Below are positions 11,948 through 23,559 of a stretch of 64,000 nt of DNA, in pieces. The DNA is taken from positions 372,001 through 436,000 of the forward strand of contig CALNYL010000009.1 of NCBI GenBank assembly GCA_942490775.1, read 5' to 3'. Below the pieces are notes generated by a model, which saw nothing but the letters and a program-made list of their open reading frames with translations, ran no database searches and had not been told where the DNA came from. A program made the position numbers and the translations under genes. Position 1 is the stretch's first letter. Every line of letters starts with the position of its first letter. Source of the DNA: UBA6489 sp942490775. Its GTDB lineage: Bacteria; Patescibacteriota; Gracilibacteria; BD1-5; UBA6164.

Positions 11948-13378
11948 ATGAAAAAATTTAAGCATATAGAAATAAACATATGAAAAGCTTGTAATAATAA
12001 GTGTCTTTTTTGTATGAGCCAAAAACCAACAAAAGAAATGTTAAAACTAGTAGACTTTTGAGTATTAAAAAAAAAGCTAGAAAATTATTCTGAAAAATGA
12101 TATAACTCTGTATGATTTTTATGATGAGATATTTCAATTCATCCAAAAATATTAGACATAATAAAATTATCTAAAAAACTTTGATATAAAAAAATAAATG
12201 TTATTACAAATGCAATGTCATTTAGTAGGTATGATTTTGCAGAAAATCTAGTTTTAGCTTGAACTACAAGAGTTAATATATCTATTCACTCACATCTTCA
12301 TGATATAGAAGATTATTTAACTCAAGTTAAGTGATGACTTAAAAGAAAACTAAAAGCAATAGATAATTTCAATATATTAAATGAAAAATGAATTTTTAAA
12401 TCTCCTCTTTCAATAAATATAGTAGTAAATAGTTTTAACTATAAAACTATAGTAGAGACAGTTCTATACTATTTTAAAATCAAAAAAATAAATGATATAA
12501 GAATTAATTTTATATGGCTAAGTGAAGATGTAAGAGAAAATTGGGATAAATTAAAATTATCATATACAGAGTTTTTACCATATCTTAAAAAATTAGTCTA
12601 TATATCTATAAAATACAAAATAAGGATAACTTTTGATACAATCCCAGCTTGTGTTTTTTATAAAATCGATAATATAAATTACAAAAGCTTGATAAAAAAG
12701 TTTTTATGAGAAGATTTAGATTATATAACAGAAATTGACCATGCAAGTGGTGAGGATAAGTTTGATTGGAAAGATAGAAAGAAAAATTTACTAAAAACAC
12801 AGTTTGAGCAATGCAAAAACTGTATTTATGAAGTCTCTTGTGAATGAGTACGGAAAGAGTATGGGGAGATATATGGGGGAGGCGAGTTTGAAGCGATAAA
12901 AGAACACAATAAAATTACAAATCTAAATTACTATTACGAAAAAATTCAAAAATGAGAAATAAATGATATAGAAAATGATATTTTAAGATTATACAAACAG
13001 AATCAAAATAAGGAATGTTTGAATCTCTATGCAGTTTTTTTATCAAAGAAGAAAGAATATGAAAAAGCAAATAATATATTATTTAGTTTACTACAAAAAT
13101 ATAATCATATTGATAAATGAAATGTTTACTTTAATATAGCAGTAAATTACCTAAATATATGAAAACAAGAAGAGGTATGAAAATATTTAGAAAAGGCAAA
13201 AGGATATATATGAAATACAGATAGGTATAAGGTATTTAGGGATAATTTTTACCAAAATATAAAAAAATATACTTTGGATGATTTTGAAAGTGAAGTAATA
13301 AAATACTATAAAGAAAAAGATAAAGAAACTCTAGATAAATATTTGTACGTAAATAATTTAGTTAATAACATAGAATAA
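11948..13378 (+). CDS. radical SAM protein with C-terminal TPR-like region
   Basis: A 476-residue protein. The radical SAM CX3CX2C motif is CNNKCLFC near residues 16-23. A GGDISIHP stretch follows where many family members have GGEP. Around residues 275-300 there is a Cys cluster (QCKNCIYEVSCEG) like the SPASM/twitch auxiliary FeS domain. The last ~160 residues are helical and TPR-like. The stop overlaps the start of the NifH-like gene (TAATG), so the two are translationally coupled. Its N-terminal ~310 residues are closely similar to the protein at 44417-45379. A role in maturing a cofactor or protein for the neighbouring nitrogenase-like complex is inference. Confidence 0.85.
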
Positions 13379-14208
13379 TGGAAAGAATAGCAGTTTACTG
13401 AAAATGATGAATTTGAAAATCAACTATGTCTTGTAACATATCAGCTAGTTTTTCCAAACTATGAAAAACTATATTACAAGTTTGATGCGATCCAAAAGCC
13501 GATTCTACAAAAAAGATTACATGATGAAAAAGAATAGCTACTATGATGGAGATGTTATCACAGAATGATGATTTTGTTTCTATTGATGAACTAACGGTAA
13601 AGTGATTCAACGGTATTGATTGTATAGAAGCTTGATGACCAATTCCTTGAACATGATGTGCTTGAAGATGAATATCTAAAATGTTTGAAATATTTGACGA
13701 TGTTGAACTATTAGACGAAAATTATGATGTATTATTATTTGATGTACTTTGAGATGTAGTTTGCTGAGGTTTTGCTTCACCTCTTAGACTGTGATATGGA
13801 GAAAAAATATTTATAGTTATATCAGAAGAAATAATGAGTATGTATGCTTGTAATAATATATGCAGAGCAGTTAATCAATATAGTAAAAATGGAATATATG
13901 TATGATGAGTTATAGTAAATGCGAGAAGTAATACCCTAAACAAAGAAATAATTAATAAATTTGTTCAAAGAATATGACTTGATATTATAGCTTTTATTCC
14001 TAGAAGTGATATGATTTCATGTGCTGAATATAAAGCAAAAACAGTATTAGAATACAATCCAGATGCAGAAATAATAAATAATTTTGATAAATTAGTAGAA
14101 GATATTATAAATATAAAAAGAGAAGATAAAAAAAAACCAATTCCAATGAATGATGAGGAGTTTGATAACTTTTTTAAAACCTTTGAAATAATACCTAATT
14201 GATTATAA
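13378..14208 (+). CDS. NifH/BchL-like nitrogenase iron protein homologue (2)
   Basis: A 276-residue protein. The P-loop YGKGGIGKST (residues 7-16) has four of its glycines encoded by TGA. The two bridging cysteines are Cys94 (TGCAGRG) and Cys128 (LGDVVCGGF). SEEIMSMYACNN follows as in true NifH-type reductases. Arg97, the position ADP-ribosylated in NifH of some diazotrophs, is present. It overlaps the radical SAM gene upstream and is followed after 4 bases by the RsmI-like gene and then by two component-1 genes on the same strand, so it is most likely the reductase of that complex. Substrate unknown. Confidence 0.92.
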
Positions 14209-14212
14209 AAAT

Positions 14213-14938
14213 ATGCCTCCAGAATCAAATGTATATATAATATCATGAATACTTTGAAATCTAAAAGATATATCATGACATATGATTGAAAAAATATTCG
14301 ATACTAAACTATTATTTGTTGAAAATAGAGATGAGTTTCTGATGTTTTTTGATAAATTAGGAATAGATTATAAATGAATAGTTGTCCAGATGGACTATGA
14401 TTGAAATTATTTAGAAGAAAATAAAAATATGGTATTAAATTACCTTTCTTTATGAAAAAATATATGATTGTTTGAAACCTGATGAACAGCATGTTTTTAT
14501 GATCCTTGAGTAGATTTTGTGAACTTTATTTATGCAAAAATAAAGGATGAAAACTATAATATAAAAATGCTCCCTATAGTTTGATGATCAGCACTTATGA
14601 CAGCTATATCAGTTTGCTGATTTGAATTAAAAAAGTTTTCATTTCAATGATTTTTAGTAGAAAAAATAAAACCAATACTAAGAAAATCTAAAGTTCCAGT
14701 TATATTTTTTCAAGAATATGATAATCCAAAGGATTTAGAAAGAGTCTTAGTATTTATGAAAAAAGAAAAAAAGAAAGAAGTATTTATATGAATAAATTTG
14801 TGAAAAAAATTTGATAGAAACTCTGAGAATAAAGCAAATATTTTAATTAGATGAATTTATTGTGATGCATATAATGAACTTGTAAAAATAGTTAATAATA
14901 AAAATATAAGAGATATAACACTAATTTTTAAGGTATAA
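14213..14938 (+). CDS. RsmI-fold (tetrapyrrole methylase superfamily) protein
   Basis: A 241-residue protein that follows the layout of RsmI, the SAM-dependent 16S rRNA C1402 ribose methyltransferase. GILGNLKDIS matches the N-terminal TPIGNLxDIT motif. TGGTACFYDPG matches SDAGTPxxSDPG, and VGGSALMTAISVCGF matches the PGPSA..ALxxSG segment, followed by FQGFL. It is shorter than RsmI (usually 270-290) and diverges at the key motifs. Its place inside a nitrogenase-like operon suggests a special substrate rather than rRNA. Tetrapyrrole methylation is a tempting thought because BchLNB and CfbCD act on tetrapyrroles, but this is speculation. Confidence 0.7.
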
Positions 14939-14983
14939 ATATATACATTTAAGAGAATATATATAAAAAAACAAACTTAATAT

Positions 14984-16882
14984 ATGAAAGAAAAAATAAT
15001 AAAAAAAAGAAAAATTAAGACATCTGATTTTTTTAACAAAAGATTTAAACCTTCTCTTCAGACAAAAAAAAGTTTCATAAAAATGTTTAATGCCATTTAT
15101 TCAGAATTTTCTGATAATACGAATATTAAGTCGTTAGACTGGAATAGAAATGAATTTAACATTACGATTATAGATAAGAATTCTTGAGAAATATTATACT
15201 TAAAGTTAAGAGATAATAAATGAACTAAAGAATGTAATTGAATACTATGTACAAACAATATATGTACATGAATACATTATGAAATCAAAAATGAAAACCT
15301 ATTAAAATTTTTAGTTCACTTTTTAGTAAAAGCTAGAAATTTCACTCTAGATACTTTCCTAAAATTACTAACAAAAGACTTAAAGGCAAAAAAAGAATAC
15401 TATCAAATATTTTGGAAACAAAATAGACCTCCTTTCTCAATCATTCAGAACTGGTGACATCCACTTCAAAAATATAGATTTGTAATTCACGAGTGAGTTA
15501 TGAGAAATATGGACCAAAGTATAAGGCTAAATTTACCTGAGATTTCAATACATCACTCAGAAAGAGAATGTCAATGAATATCTCCAAATAATAAAGCTAC
15601 CTGATATCATTTTTTCAATTTTCCATGAGGATATTATGATCATAGATTTGATAAGTACTATTATCTAACCAAAAAAGAAAAAAAGAAATATATAGACTGA
15701 AAAAATGAATGAGGATGAGTATGAATTAGTACTGATTTAAGTGAAAATGATATAATAATGTGAGAATGAACCAATAAACTTTCCAGAGCATTAGACTATG
15801 CAATAGAAAATATAGAAAAGAAAAATATAAAAATGCTTAGTTTTAACTGTTGTTGTGTTCCAAGAATTGTATGAGATGACATATACTCTGTTTTAAAAAG
15901 AGTAAAAGAAAAAGTAAATATTCCTTTTGTTTTTAGATGACAATTAGAAAAAACTCCATATGAACAGAAGATAATGTTACTTGAAAAATATATTGATAAA
16001 ATAGATATAAATAGCATAAAAGAAATTAAGAATAGCATCTCTTTATTTTGATATCATGAAAATATCTTTCAAAAAGATTTATGAAAAATTTTATCAATAA
16101 ATTGAGTTAAAATAAATACATCTTTTATTCCAACAATTGATGTTAGATTATTAGAGCTTATGTATAAATCAGAGTTATTTGTTTTCTCTCCCAATAATTT
16201 CCAAAAAGAAGTTTTTGAGTACCCATTTCAAGATATGGGAAAAAAGTTTATAACTCCTAAATATCCATATTGACTAAAAAGTACTAAAAATTGGCTAAAA
16301 AATATATTATCAGAATTTAAAATAAACCTAACAATAAATAGTAAAGTAGAAACTATAATATCAGAATATGAGAAAAAAGTAGAAATAGTAAAAAATAAAT
16401 GATATAAAATTTGAATAGTTTTTTTATGATTACAAGAAATAAAAAAGTTTCTTAATAATGACTATATGAATAATATTGATGTAGTGCAGTTTCTTGAAGA
16501 AATGTGATTTGAATTAAACTTTATTGTACTTGATAATTTCAACTGATTCACAAATGATAATGAAAATAGCTATGAAATATCAGACTGAAATCACGAAAAA
16601 ATAGAGAAAACTATTTATGAGAATCTAAAAAATAAGAAAAAACATAAAATAATCTATTTTTCTTCAGATGATGGTTTTAAAGATATTTTTAAACAGAATA
16701 ATTTTGACCTGATTTACTCTGATGTATACTTTGATAATAGAATAACTAAATTATGAACAAATCAATTTAGCCTTAAAAACTTTTATATTTGATACTCATG
16801 AGCCTTAAAAACTATTAATGAATTAATAAATCTTTGTGAAATGACTTTTTATAAAAACTATTCTAAATATTTTAATAACTAA
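14984..16882 (+). CDS. nitrogenase component-1-like protein (large subunit, NifDK/BchNB superfamily)
   Basis: A 632-residue protein. The segment at residues 270-330 is typical of the oxidoreductase component-1 family: an alternating helix-strand run, then CCCVPRIVGDDIYSVL, equivalent to the NifD/NifK motif with a P-cluster cysteine and IGDD. Cys196 in SERECQG may correspond to the second cluster ligand. Three further cysteines (84, 89, 94) lie in an N-terminal extension that is not usual for NifD and could bind another FeS cluster. DMGKKFITPKYPYGLKST resembles the conserved region where component-1 proteins have a Gly-Ile-Pro turn. It is 8 bases from the next component-1 gene, so an alpha/beta pair is likely. 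Active-site ligands of FeMo-co cannot be assigned. Confidence 0.78.
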
Positions 16883-16890
16883 AAAACTAT

Positions 16891-18138
16891 ATGTGAGAAT
16901 TTGATAATAAAAATACACCCATAACTTATCTTGTATGAGTACTACTCTGAGTAAATGCAATAAGTGATTCTTATTTATGGGTAGATTCACCAGATTGTTT
17001 TTTCTTCAAAAATGATTTTGTGCAATGAAATCATGATATAACATCAATGCTTAGAAGTGCTGATTGAAACCATAAAATACTTGCTACAATAGCCGATGCT
17101 GATAATGTAGTTTGAGATAGAAGTGCTAAATTTGTATCTACACTTGAGGATATGGCTGAAAAAGATTTTGTAAAACAAATATTTACAAGTTCAATGCCTA
17201 TGAGTCAGATAATAGGTACTGATTATGATTGAGTCATTAAAAAGGTAAATGAAAAAATAGATAAGCCTATATTTAATATACCTTCTAGGTCTATGACTGA
17301 TTGCTGGATTGATTGATATGCGGATTTATTATTTTCGTTGGCTAAAAATATTGATTTAGGTTGATGAAATCCTGAGAAAAATAATATTGCAATTATCTGA
17401 AATTTATTTGATAGATGAGAGTGAGATTGTATTTGAAATATAAATGAATTAAAAAGAATAATAGAGGCTTTGTGATTGAATCTTGTATCTATTTGGCTTG
17501 ATGGATGAAACTATGAAGATGTACTAAAAGTTAGGAATGCTGGTACTATTATATCACTTCCTTATTGAAGAAAAGCTGCTAAAAAAGTCGCTAAAAATCT
17601 ATGAGCAGATCTTTTGGAATTAGATTTACCTTTTTGATTAGATAAAACTTGAGAATTTATAAGAAATATTGCTGGTCATTTTGATATAGAGGAATTAGCA
17701 GAGGAGTTTATAAAGAAAGAACTAACTCAGTTTAATAAAATTGAAATAATAAAATGGGTAATTCCTCATACTTTCACTTGAAAAAGAATAGCTTTTTACA
17801 CTGATCCATATATTATTAATTGAATGTTAGATTTATCTAAAACTTTATGATTTTTGCCTAAAAATATTTTCATTCACTGAGATGAAAAACATTTAAAAAA
17901 TAACAAAAAACTAGATTTATGAGATATAAAAGTAGAATATTGATTTAATTTGAACCTTGAAGAAGTAGATTTATTTATAACAAATTCACATTTTTATTCA
18001 TGATGAGAAGAGAGTTATAAAAAAATGCAATTTGGATTTCCTTCTTATGATTATCATGTGTATACATATGAACCTTATTTCTGATATAGATGAGCTTTGA
18101 TTTTTATTAATAGAATGGGAAATATAATTAACAGTTAA
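16891..18138 (+). CDS. nitrogenase component-1-like protein (second subunit)
   Basis: A 415-residue protein. The N-terminus VGVLLGVNAISDSYLWVDS followed by PDC (Cys36) matches the first cluster-ligand region of NifE/BchB-type proteins. SSMPMSQIIGTDYDGV is the counterpart of the TCMPxxIGDD motif but with Ser in place of the cysteine. The middle part (LFDRGEGDCIGNINELKRI, SIWLDGGNYEDV, ISLPYGRKAAK) is typical of the Rossmann-like domains of component-1 proteins. It is similar along its length to the frameshifted gene at 31903-33116. With its neighbour upstream it probably forms the heteromeric catalytic component served by the NifH-like protein. Confidence 0.82.
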
Positions 18139-18142
18139 AAAT

Positions 18143-20804
18143 ATGACAGAAAAATATCAAAAAAATTATACACAATGAGTATTTGTTTGAATGGTATGTA
18201 ATGCAAAGTGCCTTTTTTGTAATACCCAAAAATGAACAACAGAACTAAAAGATTATTTTGAATTTTATAGTTATGAGAGAATAACAAAGGATATTTTACT
18301 AAAAGTGAAATCATGAGCTACTTGTATAATATATGAATGATGAGATTTTACTATACATCCAGATATTTTTAGAATCCTAAAATTTGGGAAGAAAATCTGA
18401 GTTAGACAGACTATCCAAACAAATTGAATAAAATTAGCTGATTTAGATTTTGTAAAAAAACTTAAAGGATATTGAGTTAGTGAAATGAATTTTTCTATTC
18501 ATGCCTTTGATGAAAATATATCTGAAAAAATTATGTGAACTCATAAATGAACTCTTAGAAAGACTATTAAAGGAGTATTGAATTGCAATAAAGTGTGAAT
18601 GAATATATCAAATAATTTAGTATTAACTAAATATAATATAAATCAATTAGATGGTGTTGTGCTACTTGTTAAAGTTAAATTTCAATATATATAAATTTTT
18701 AATTGATTCTTTTCGTGTTTTTGTTTTGGTAAATCCTGTTGGTTTGAGAAAAGATTTTAATTTAAATATATATTTAGAGTAGAAAAATTATCAAATAAAA
18801 ATTAAAATTAATTTCAAATTTCATAATGTCTGAAGGTGTATTTTAGGGGAACAGTTTCATAAAAATATTTTTGAGTTTGATTTAGATAGAAGAAAAGATA
18901 AAAATGAAGATTATACTGTAGGTTCTTGATTTTATAAAAAAGAAGAATGTAGAAAATGTATTTATAATAGGGATTGTACATGATTTACTGAAAAATATAT
19001 AGAAGTTTTTTGAGATGATTATATAAAACCCATTTTATTTGATAAAAATATTAATAAAGTTGTTCCGAAATATAAAACTAATTCTTTAAAAAGTAAACTC
19101 AGCTTGTCAACAGAGGGTTTTAACCCTTTGAATATTAAATCTTCTAAAAATATTAATAAAAAAGCTAATAATAATAAAAGAACTATCAATCGTTGAGGAA
19201 ATTTTAGTCCTAGTTTTATGGATAAAGTCCAAAATATGATTAATGATATAAAAATTGCAAACACATCTCTTTCAATCAAGTTATGAAAAAAAATAGATAC
19301 ATCCTCTCATAAATCAGTCTTTATTTGTTCAGTAGATGGAGAAATCTGAGATTTATCTCAAGATATTATTAATCTAATAAAATACTCAAAAGATATCTAC
19401 ACAAATAATATTAAAGGAGTAAAATTATTATTTACTGAGTTAGATATTATAGATAAAAATATTTATAATTTTTCAGATATAAAAGAAATTAATGAAGATT
19501 TAGTCTTATTAAATTATTGAGATTTTTTAGAGTGAGAGAAAGAAATTAACAAAATTGTTAGCAAATATTATAACTATTTTGATAAAATTTATATAATAAC
19601 AAACTCAACTAATTTTATAAATAAATATTCTCTATCACATACTAACTATTGAAGTTTATTATATTTATGAATTTATGATTTTAAAAATAATAATAATATT
19701 CAAAATAAGATTTCTAATTTTTTGAATATCAGTAAAAAAATAAAATCAGAATTTTCTATAGGTGAGATGATTTCTTTAAGTTGATTATCATTAGAATTCA
19801 AAAAATATTCTGACTTAAACCAGTTTATTATTAATATGACAGATATTTGAAATGAAAAAGATTTTTTATTGGAAATTATTTTTGAAACAGAAGACTGATA
19901 TTATAATATAATAGATTATATAAAAGAAATTAATTATAAATTTTTAGAAAACAAACAAAATAAATCTAATATTACTATTTTTATTTACCCAAAAATATGA
20001 GAAGAGTTTATTTGATACAATAAATTCAATACAAAAAATAACTCTAAGAAAATAATATACATTTCTAGCCCCCTATCAAATATAACAGAATTTACCACTA
20101 ATTCTATAAATCAACTAGGTAAATCAAAATATGTATTTTGAGAATCTATTCCTTGAACAGAAATATTCTTTAAAAATCTAAAAATTACTTTTAATGATAA
20201 AGAACTATTATACTGAGAGGATATTGAATGAATTAATGACTTTATCAATGAAAATAATGTATCTAATAAAGTGAAATTTCACTTAGTAAAAGATGTTTTT
20301 CCTGAATTAATAGATAAACTGGATAACTCAGAACAAATTCATTTTTTAAGTGATGGATGAGTTCCTTGTGTACTTGATCCTTGAGATAATATAAAAAAAT
20401 ATATAAATTTATACTATCCAGAATATTCTGTAATATGAATTAAATGACCTAATGTGATATCTACTGTATTATTATCTTGTGTATTTGAGTATAAATATAT
20501 CTATTGGGCTCCTTTAATTTATACTATATATCCTGCTAAAGATTATTTAAAAGAAATAGACTTTTTTAATAAAAATGACTTTTGAGATACCTTAATTATT
20601 TTTTACAGTTTTTGAAAAAATGTAAAGAAGGATTTTCCTATATTAATTGATTTATTTTGAAAAGATATTAAAATACAGATAATTGGAGATATTGGAAGGG
20701 ATATAGAATTTAATAAAGTTTTTGAATTAAAATCCATTGATGAAAATGATATTAATTATATATCAGAGGTTCTTGAAAATACTGTATATTTACTAAAATT
20801 TTAA
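18143..20804 (+). pseudogene. broken radical SAM protein fused to an RsmI-fold domain
   Basis: The first frame (to a TAA at 18692) encodes 183 residues with the radical SAM motif CNAKCLFC and later NFSIHAF. Coding then continues in another frame (LNFN...FRVFVLVNPVG), so one frameshift lies near 18665-18690. That frame meets a TAG at 18780 and continues open to 20804. The continuation starts with a Cys pair (EECRKCIYNRDC) like a twitch/SPASM domain. A ~230-residue domain of unknown type follows. The last ~250 residues match the RsmI fold: YISSPLSNITEF, SDGGVPCVLDPG and GPNVISTVLLS. The intact ancestor would be ~885 residues. It lies 4 bases after the component-1 gene. A shorter product from an ATG at 19218 is possible. 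Confidence 0.7.
19106..19132. repeat. 27-base palindromic repeat inside coding sequence
   Basis: GTCAACAGAGGG TTTTA ACCCTTTGAA is found also at 51141-51167 with only two differences. The two changes (C to T and G to A) face each other in the stem, so the hairpin is kept. In this gene it is read as STEGFNPLN. Confidence 0.75.
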
Positions 20805-20822
20805 TTTATTAATTTAAATGTT

Positions 20823-22163
20823 ATGAAAAAGATTTTTGTTTTTGTTTTTGTTTTAACTTTATTTGTAATTGTTGGTTGTTGAAAAACAGAAAATATTACT
20901 AATTCAGGTTCTATTGAACAAGAAAATACCATTATTGAAAAATTAGAAGGGGAATCAAGTGTTCTTACATGAAATTTAGATGAAGAAAAAGAGGTTGAAA
21001 AGGTAAAAAAAACTCAAAAAGAATTAGATGTAGATACAATTAAAAAAACATTAGAGGCTTATAAATTATTTGATAAGGGAAAATATACTGAGGCAGAAGA
21101 AAGGTTATTGAATGTTAATCAAGAAGATTTAGATGTTTTAAGACTTCTGGTTTCTATAAACAATCAAAAAAAAGATTATAAAAAAGCCCTGTCTTATTGA
21201 AAAAAAATCGAATCTTTACCAAAATCTAAGCAGTATCCTGAGCTTTATGATCTTTTTTATCAGATGTCAGTTATTTATGATAATTTATGAGAAACCGATA
21301 ATGCTATAAAATATATAAAAAAATCTTTAGAGTTAAAATCTGATTATAAGTATTCTAATTATTTACTGAAATCATTAGAAGAAAAAGAAAATATTAATAT
21401 AGATTTAGGAGAAATAGAAGAACCTAGTCCAACATTATTAGAAGCTAATAGATTATTTAATGAAAAAAAATATGTCGAGGCGGAAAACTTATTATTAAAA
21501 GCTAATCAGGAAAATTTTGATGTATTAAGAATGTTAATTTTTATAAATAATTTAAACAATAATTATGTTGAAGCATTATCTTATTGAGAAAAAATAGAAA
21601 TATTATCTCAGTCTAAAGAATATTCTGAACTGTATGATGTTTTTTATCAAATGTGAGCTATTTATGATAATTTGTGAGATACAGAAAAGGCTATTAAATA
21701 TACAAAAAAGTCTTTAGAACTAAAGCCTGATTTCAAGTATGCTAAAGAATTATTAAATCTTTTAGAATCAAAAGCAAAATGAGGTGATAAAAAAAATATA
21801 GGAGAAATAGATTCAAAATTAGCCAAAGTGTATGAGTTATTTGATGAAAAGAAGTATACTGAGGCTGAGGAGTTATTATTAAAAGAAAATCAAAATGATT
21901 TTGAGGTGTTAAAACTTTTGATTCTAATAAATAATCAAAAAAGTGATTATAAAAAAGCTCTATCTTATTGAGAAAAAATAGAACTTTTGTCAGAATCTAT
22001 AAATTACTCTGAATTATATGATGTTTTTTATCAAATGTGAGTCGTTTACGATAACTTATGAGATACGGAAAAAGCTATTAAATATACCAAAAAATCTCTA
22101 GAGTTAAAACCTGATTTTAGTTATTCTAAAAATTTTTTAAAACAATTAGAAGAACTACAATAA
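20823..22163 (+). CDS. TPR-repeat lipoprotein
   Basis: A 446-residue protein. The N-terminus MKKIFVFVFVLTLFVIVGC is a lipoprotein signal with a lipobox ending VGC. After a Glu/Lys-rich linker come three long homologous blocks of ~120 residues. Each begins with a LxEAxxLFxxKKYxEAE helix and ends with YDNLGDTEKAIKYTKKSLELKPDF, a classical TPR. The blocks are close enough in sequence to show recent internal triplication. It lies between the broken radical SAM fusion and a TPR-radical SAM gene on the same strand. TPRs bind proteins, so an assembly or scaffold role on the membrane is inference. Confidence 0.85.
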
Positions 22164-22164
22164 T

Positions 22165-23559
22165 ATGCTTATAACAGATATTTATAAAGTATTACATTCC
22201 TGAGAAGTATATAAAGCATTATCTCTATTTCATTATTTTTATAATTCAGAAGATAGTAAAAAATACACAGAACATGTTTTAGGTTGTGTATTATGATTAT
22301 GAGAAATATATATGAAAAAGAGAGAATTCCATAATGCCAAAAAATATCTTATAGAATGAAATGAAATTACCGCTTGAAAAGATTTTAATATATTACTCAA
22401 TTTATGAATAGTATTTTTTAATTTGAAAGATAACTCAAAAGCTTTATCTTATCTAAATAAGGCTGATAAAATCAGTCCTAATAACGAAGAAGTAAAACAA
22501 ATTATAAAGAATATTAGCAGTACTAAACATGCTAACTTTAAAGATGTATATAAGTTTGAAGATAATTGAAGTCCAAGATTACAAATTGTTTTTAGATTGA
22601 CTCTGAATTGTAATCAAAGATGTATCTTTTGTAATGTAGTAAAATGAAAAAATTCCCCTGATAGAGATATTGTTTTTGAAAATGTAAAAGACGATATATT
22701 CTTAACCTTAGAAAAATATAAAAATATACCTAAAAATAATATTGAGATAGTATTATCTTGATGAGAGCCTGCTTTACATATTGATTTTTGGAAAATAGTT
22801 GATTATTTCCTAGAAAATGTATGAAAAGTTGTAGTGCAGACAAATTGAGTTATGTTTAGTAGCGAAACATTTATTAATTGATTAAAAGAAAGAAGGTGAA
22901 AAAAAATATCTTTTTATATTTCATTTCATTCACATATAGAAAAAGTTTATAATAAAATCACTCAAACAAATCAATATATTAAAGCTGTTGAAGGTATAAA
23001 AAATATATTATGTGTTACGGAACATACTTTACAAATAAATTTTGTGTTTAATGAATATAATATAAATACTTTTTGAGAATATTTGCTTTTTATAAAAGAG
23101 AACTTTTTAAGTATAAATGATGGTGTTTGGCTAAATATTTCCTCTATTACTTGAGTTGATACAAGTAAGGGCTTAATAAAGTATTCCGATATTTTAGATG
23201 ATGTTTATGGTTCGTTAAATTATATAAATAAAAATAATATTCAGATATTTTGATTAACTCCTTCTGGAGCAATGTGTGATATTCCGTTTTGTGTTTATTC
23301 AAAATATATTGATTTAGATGCAGAGTTAAAAGCTAAAGAGTTATTGGTAGTGGATAATATTTCTGATAATTCAATAGATTTTGTGAGGTTAAAAGGTAAG
23401 GATTTATTTGTGGTTGATAAGATAGATTTGAATAATATTAAATTAGATTCATGTAAGGGGTGTAGTTTAAATAAGAATTGTCCTTGAATTTTAAAAGTTT
23501 ATATCAAAAAGTTTTGAATTGATGAATTTATTCCTATTTTATCTTCACTTACTAAATAA
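22165..23559 (+). CDS. radical SAM protein with N-terminal TPR-like region
   Basis: A 464-residue protein starting 1 base after the TPR lipoprotein stop. The first ~130 residues are TPR-like (YLNKADKISPNNEEV). The radical SAM motif CNQRCIFC lies near residues 152-159, followed by LSGGEPALH and VQTNGVMF. Near the C-terminus CKGCSLNKNC has the CX2CX5C spacing of a SPASM or twitch cluster site. SPASM-type enzymes often modify peptides or proteins. No short precursor peptide was seen beside it. The gene is intact and lies just upstream of IS copy 2. Confidence 0.85.

Noticed and set aside
8472..14208. NifH-like proteins as ParA/MinD-type ATPases
   Set aside because: Both have the GCAGRG and DVVCGGF cluster cysteines and NifH-type length and motif order, which ParA/MinD proteins lack.
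18143..18694. A separate short 183-residue radical SAM gene
   Set aside because: Coding clearly continues in a second frame (FRVFVLVNPVG) and beyond the TAG, so it is the front of a broken larger gene.
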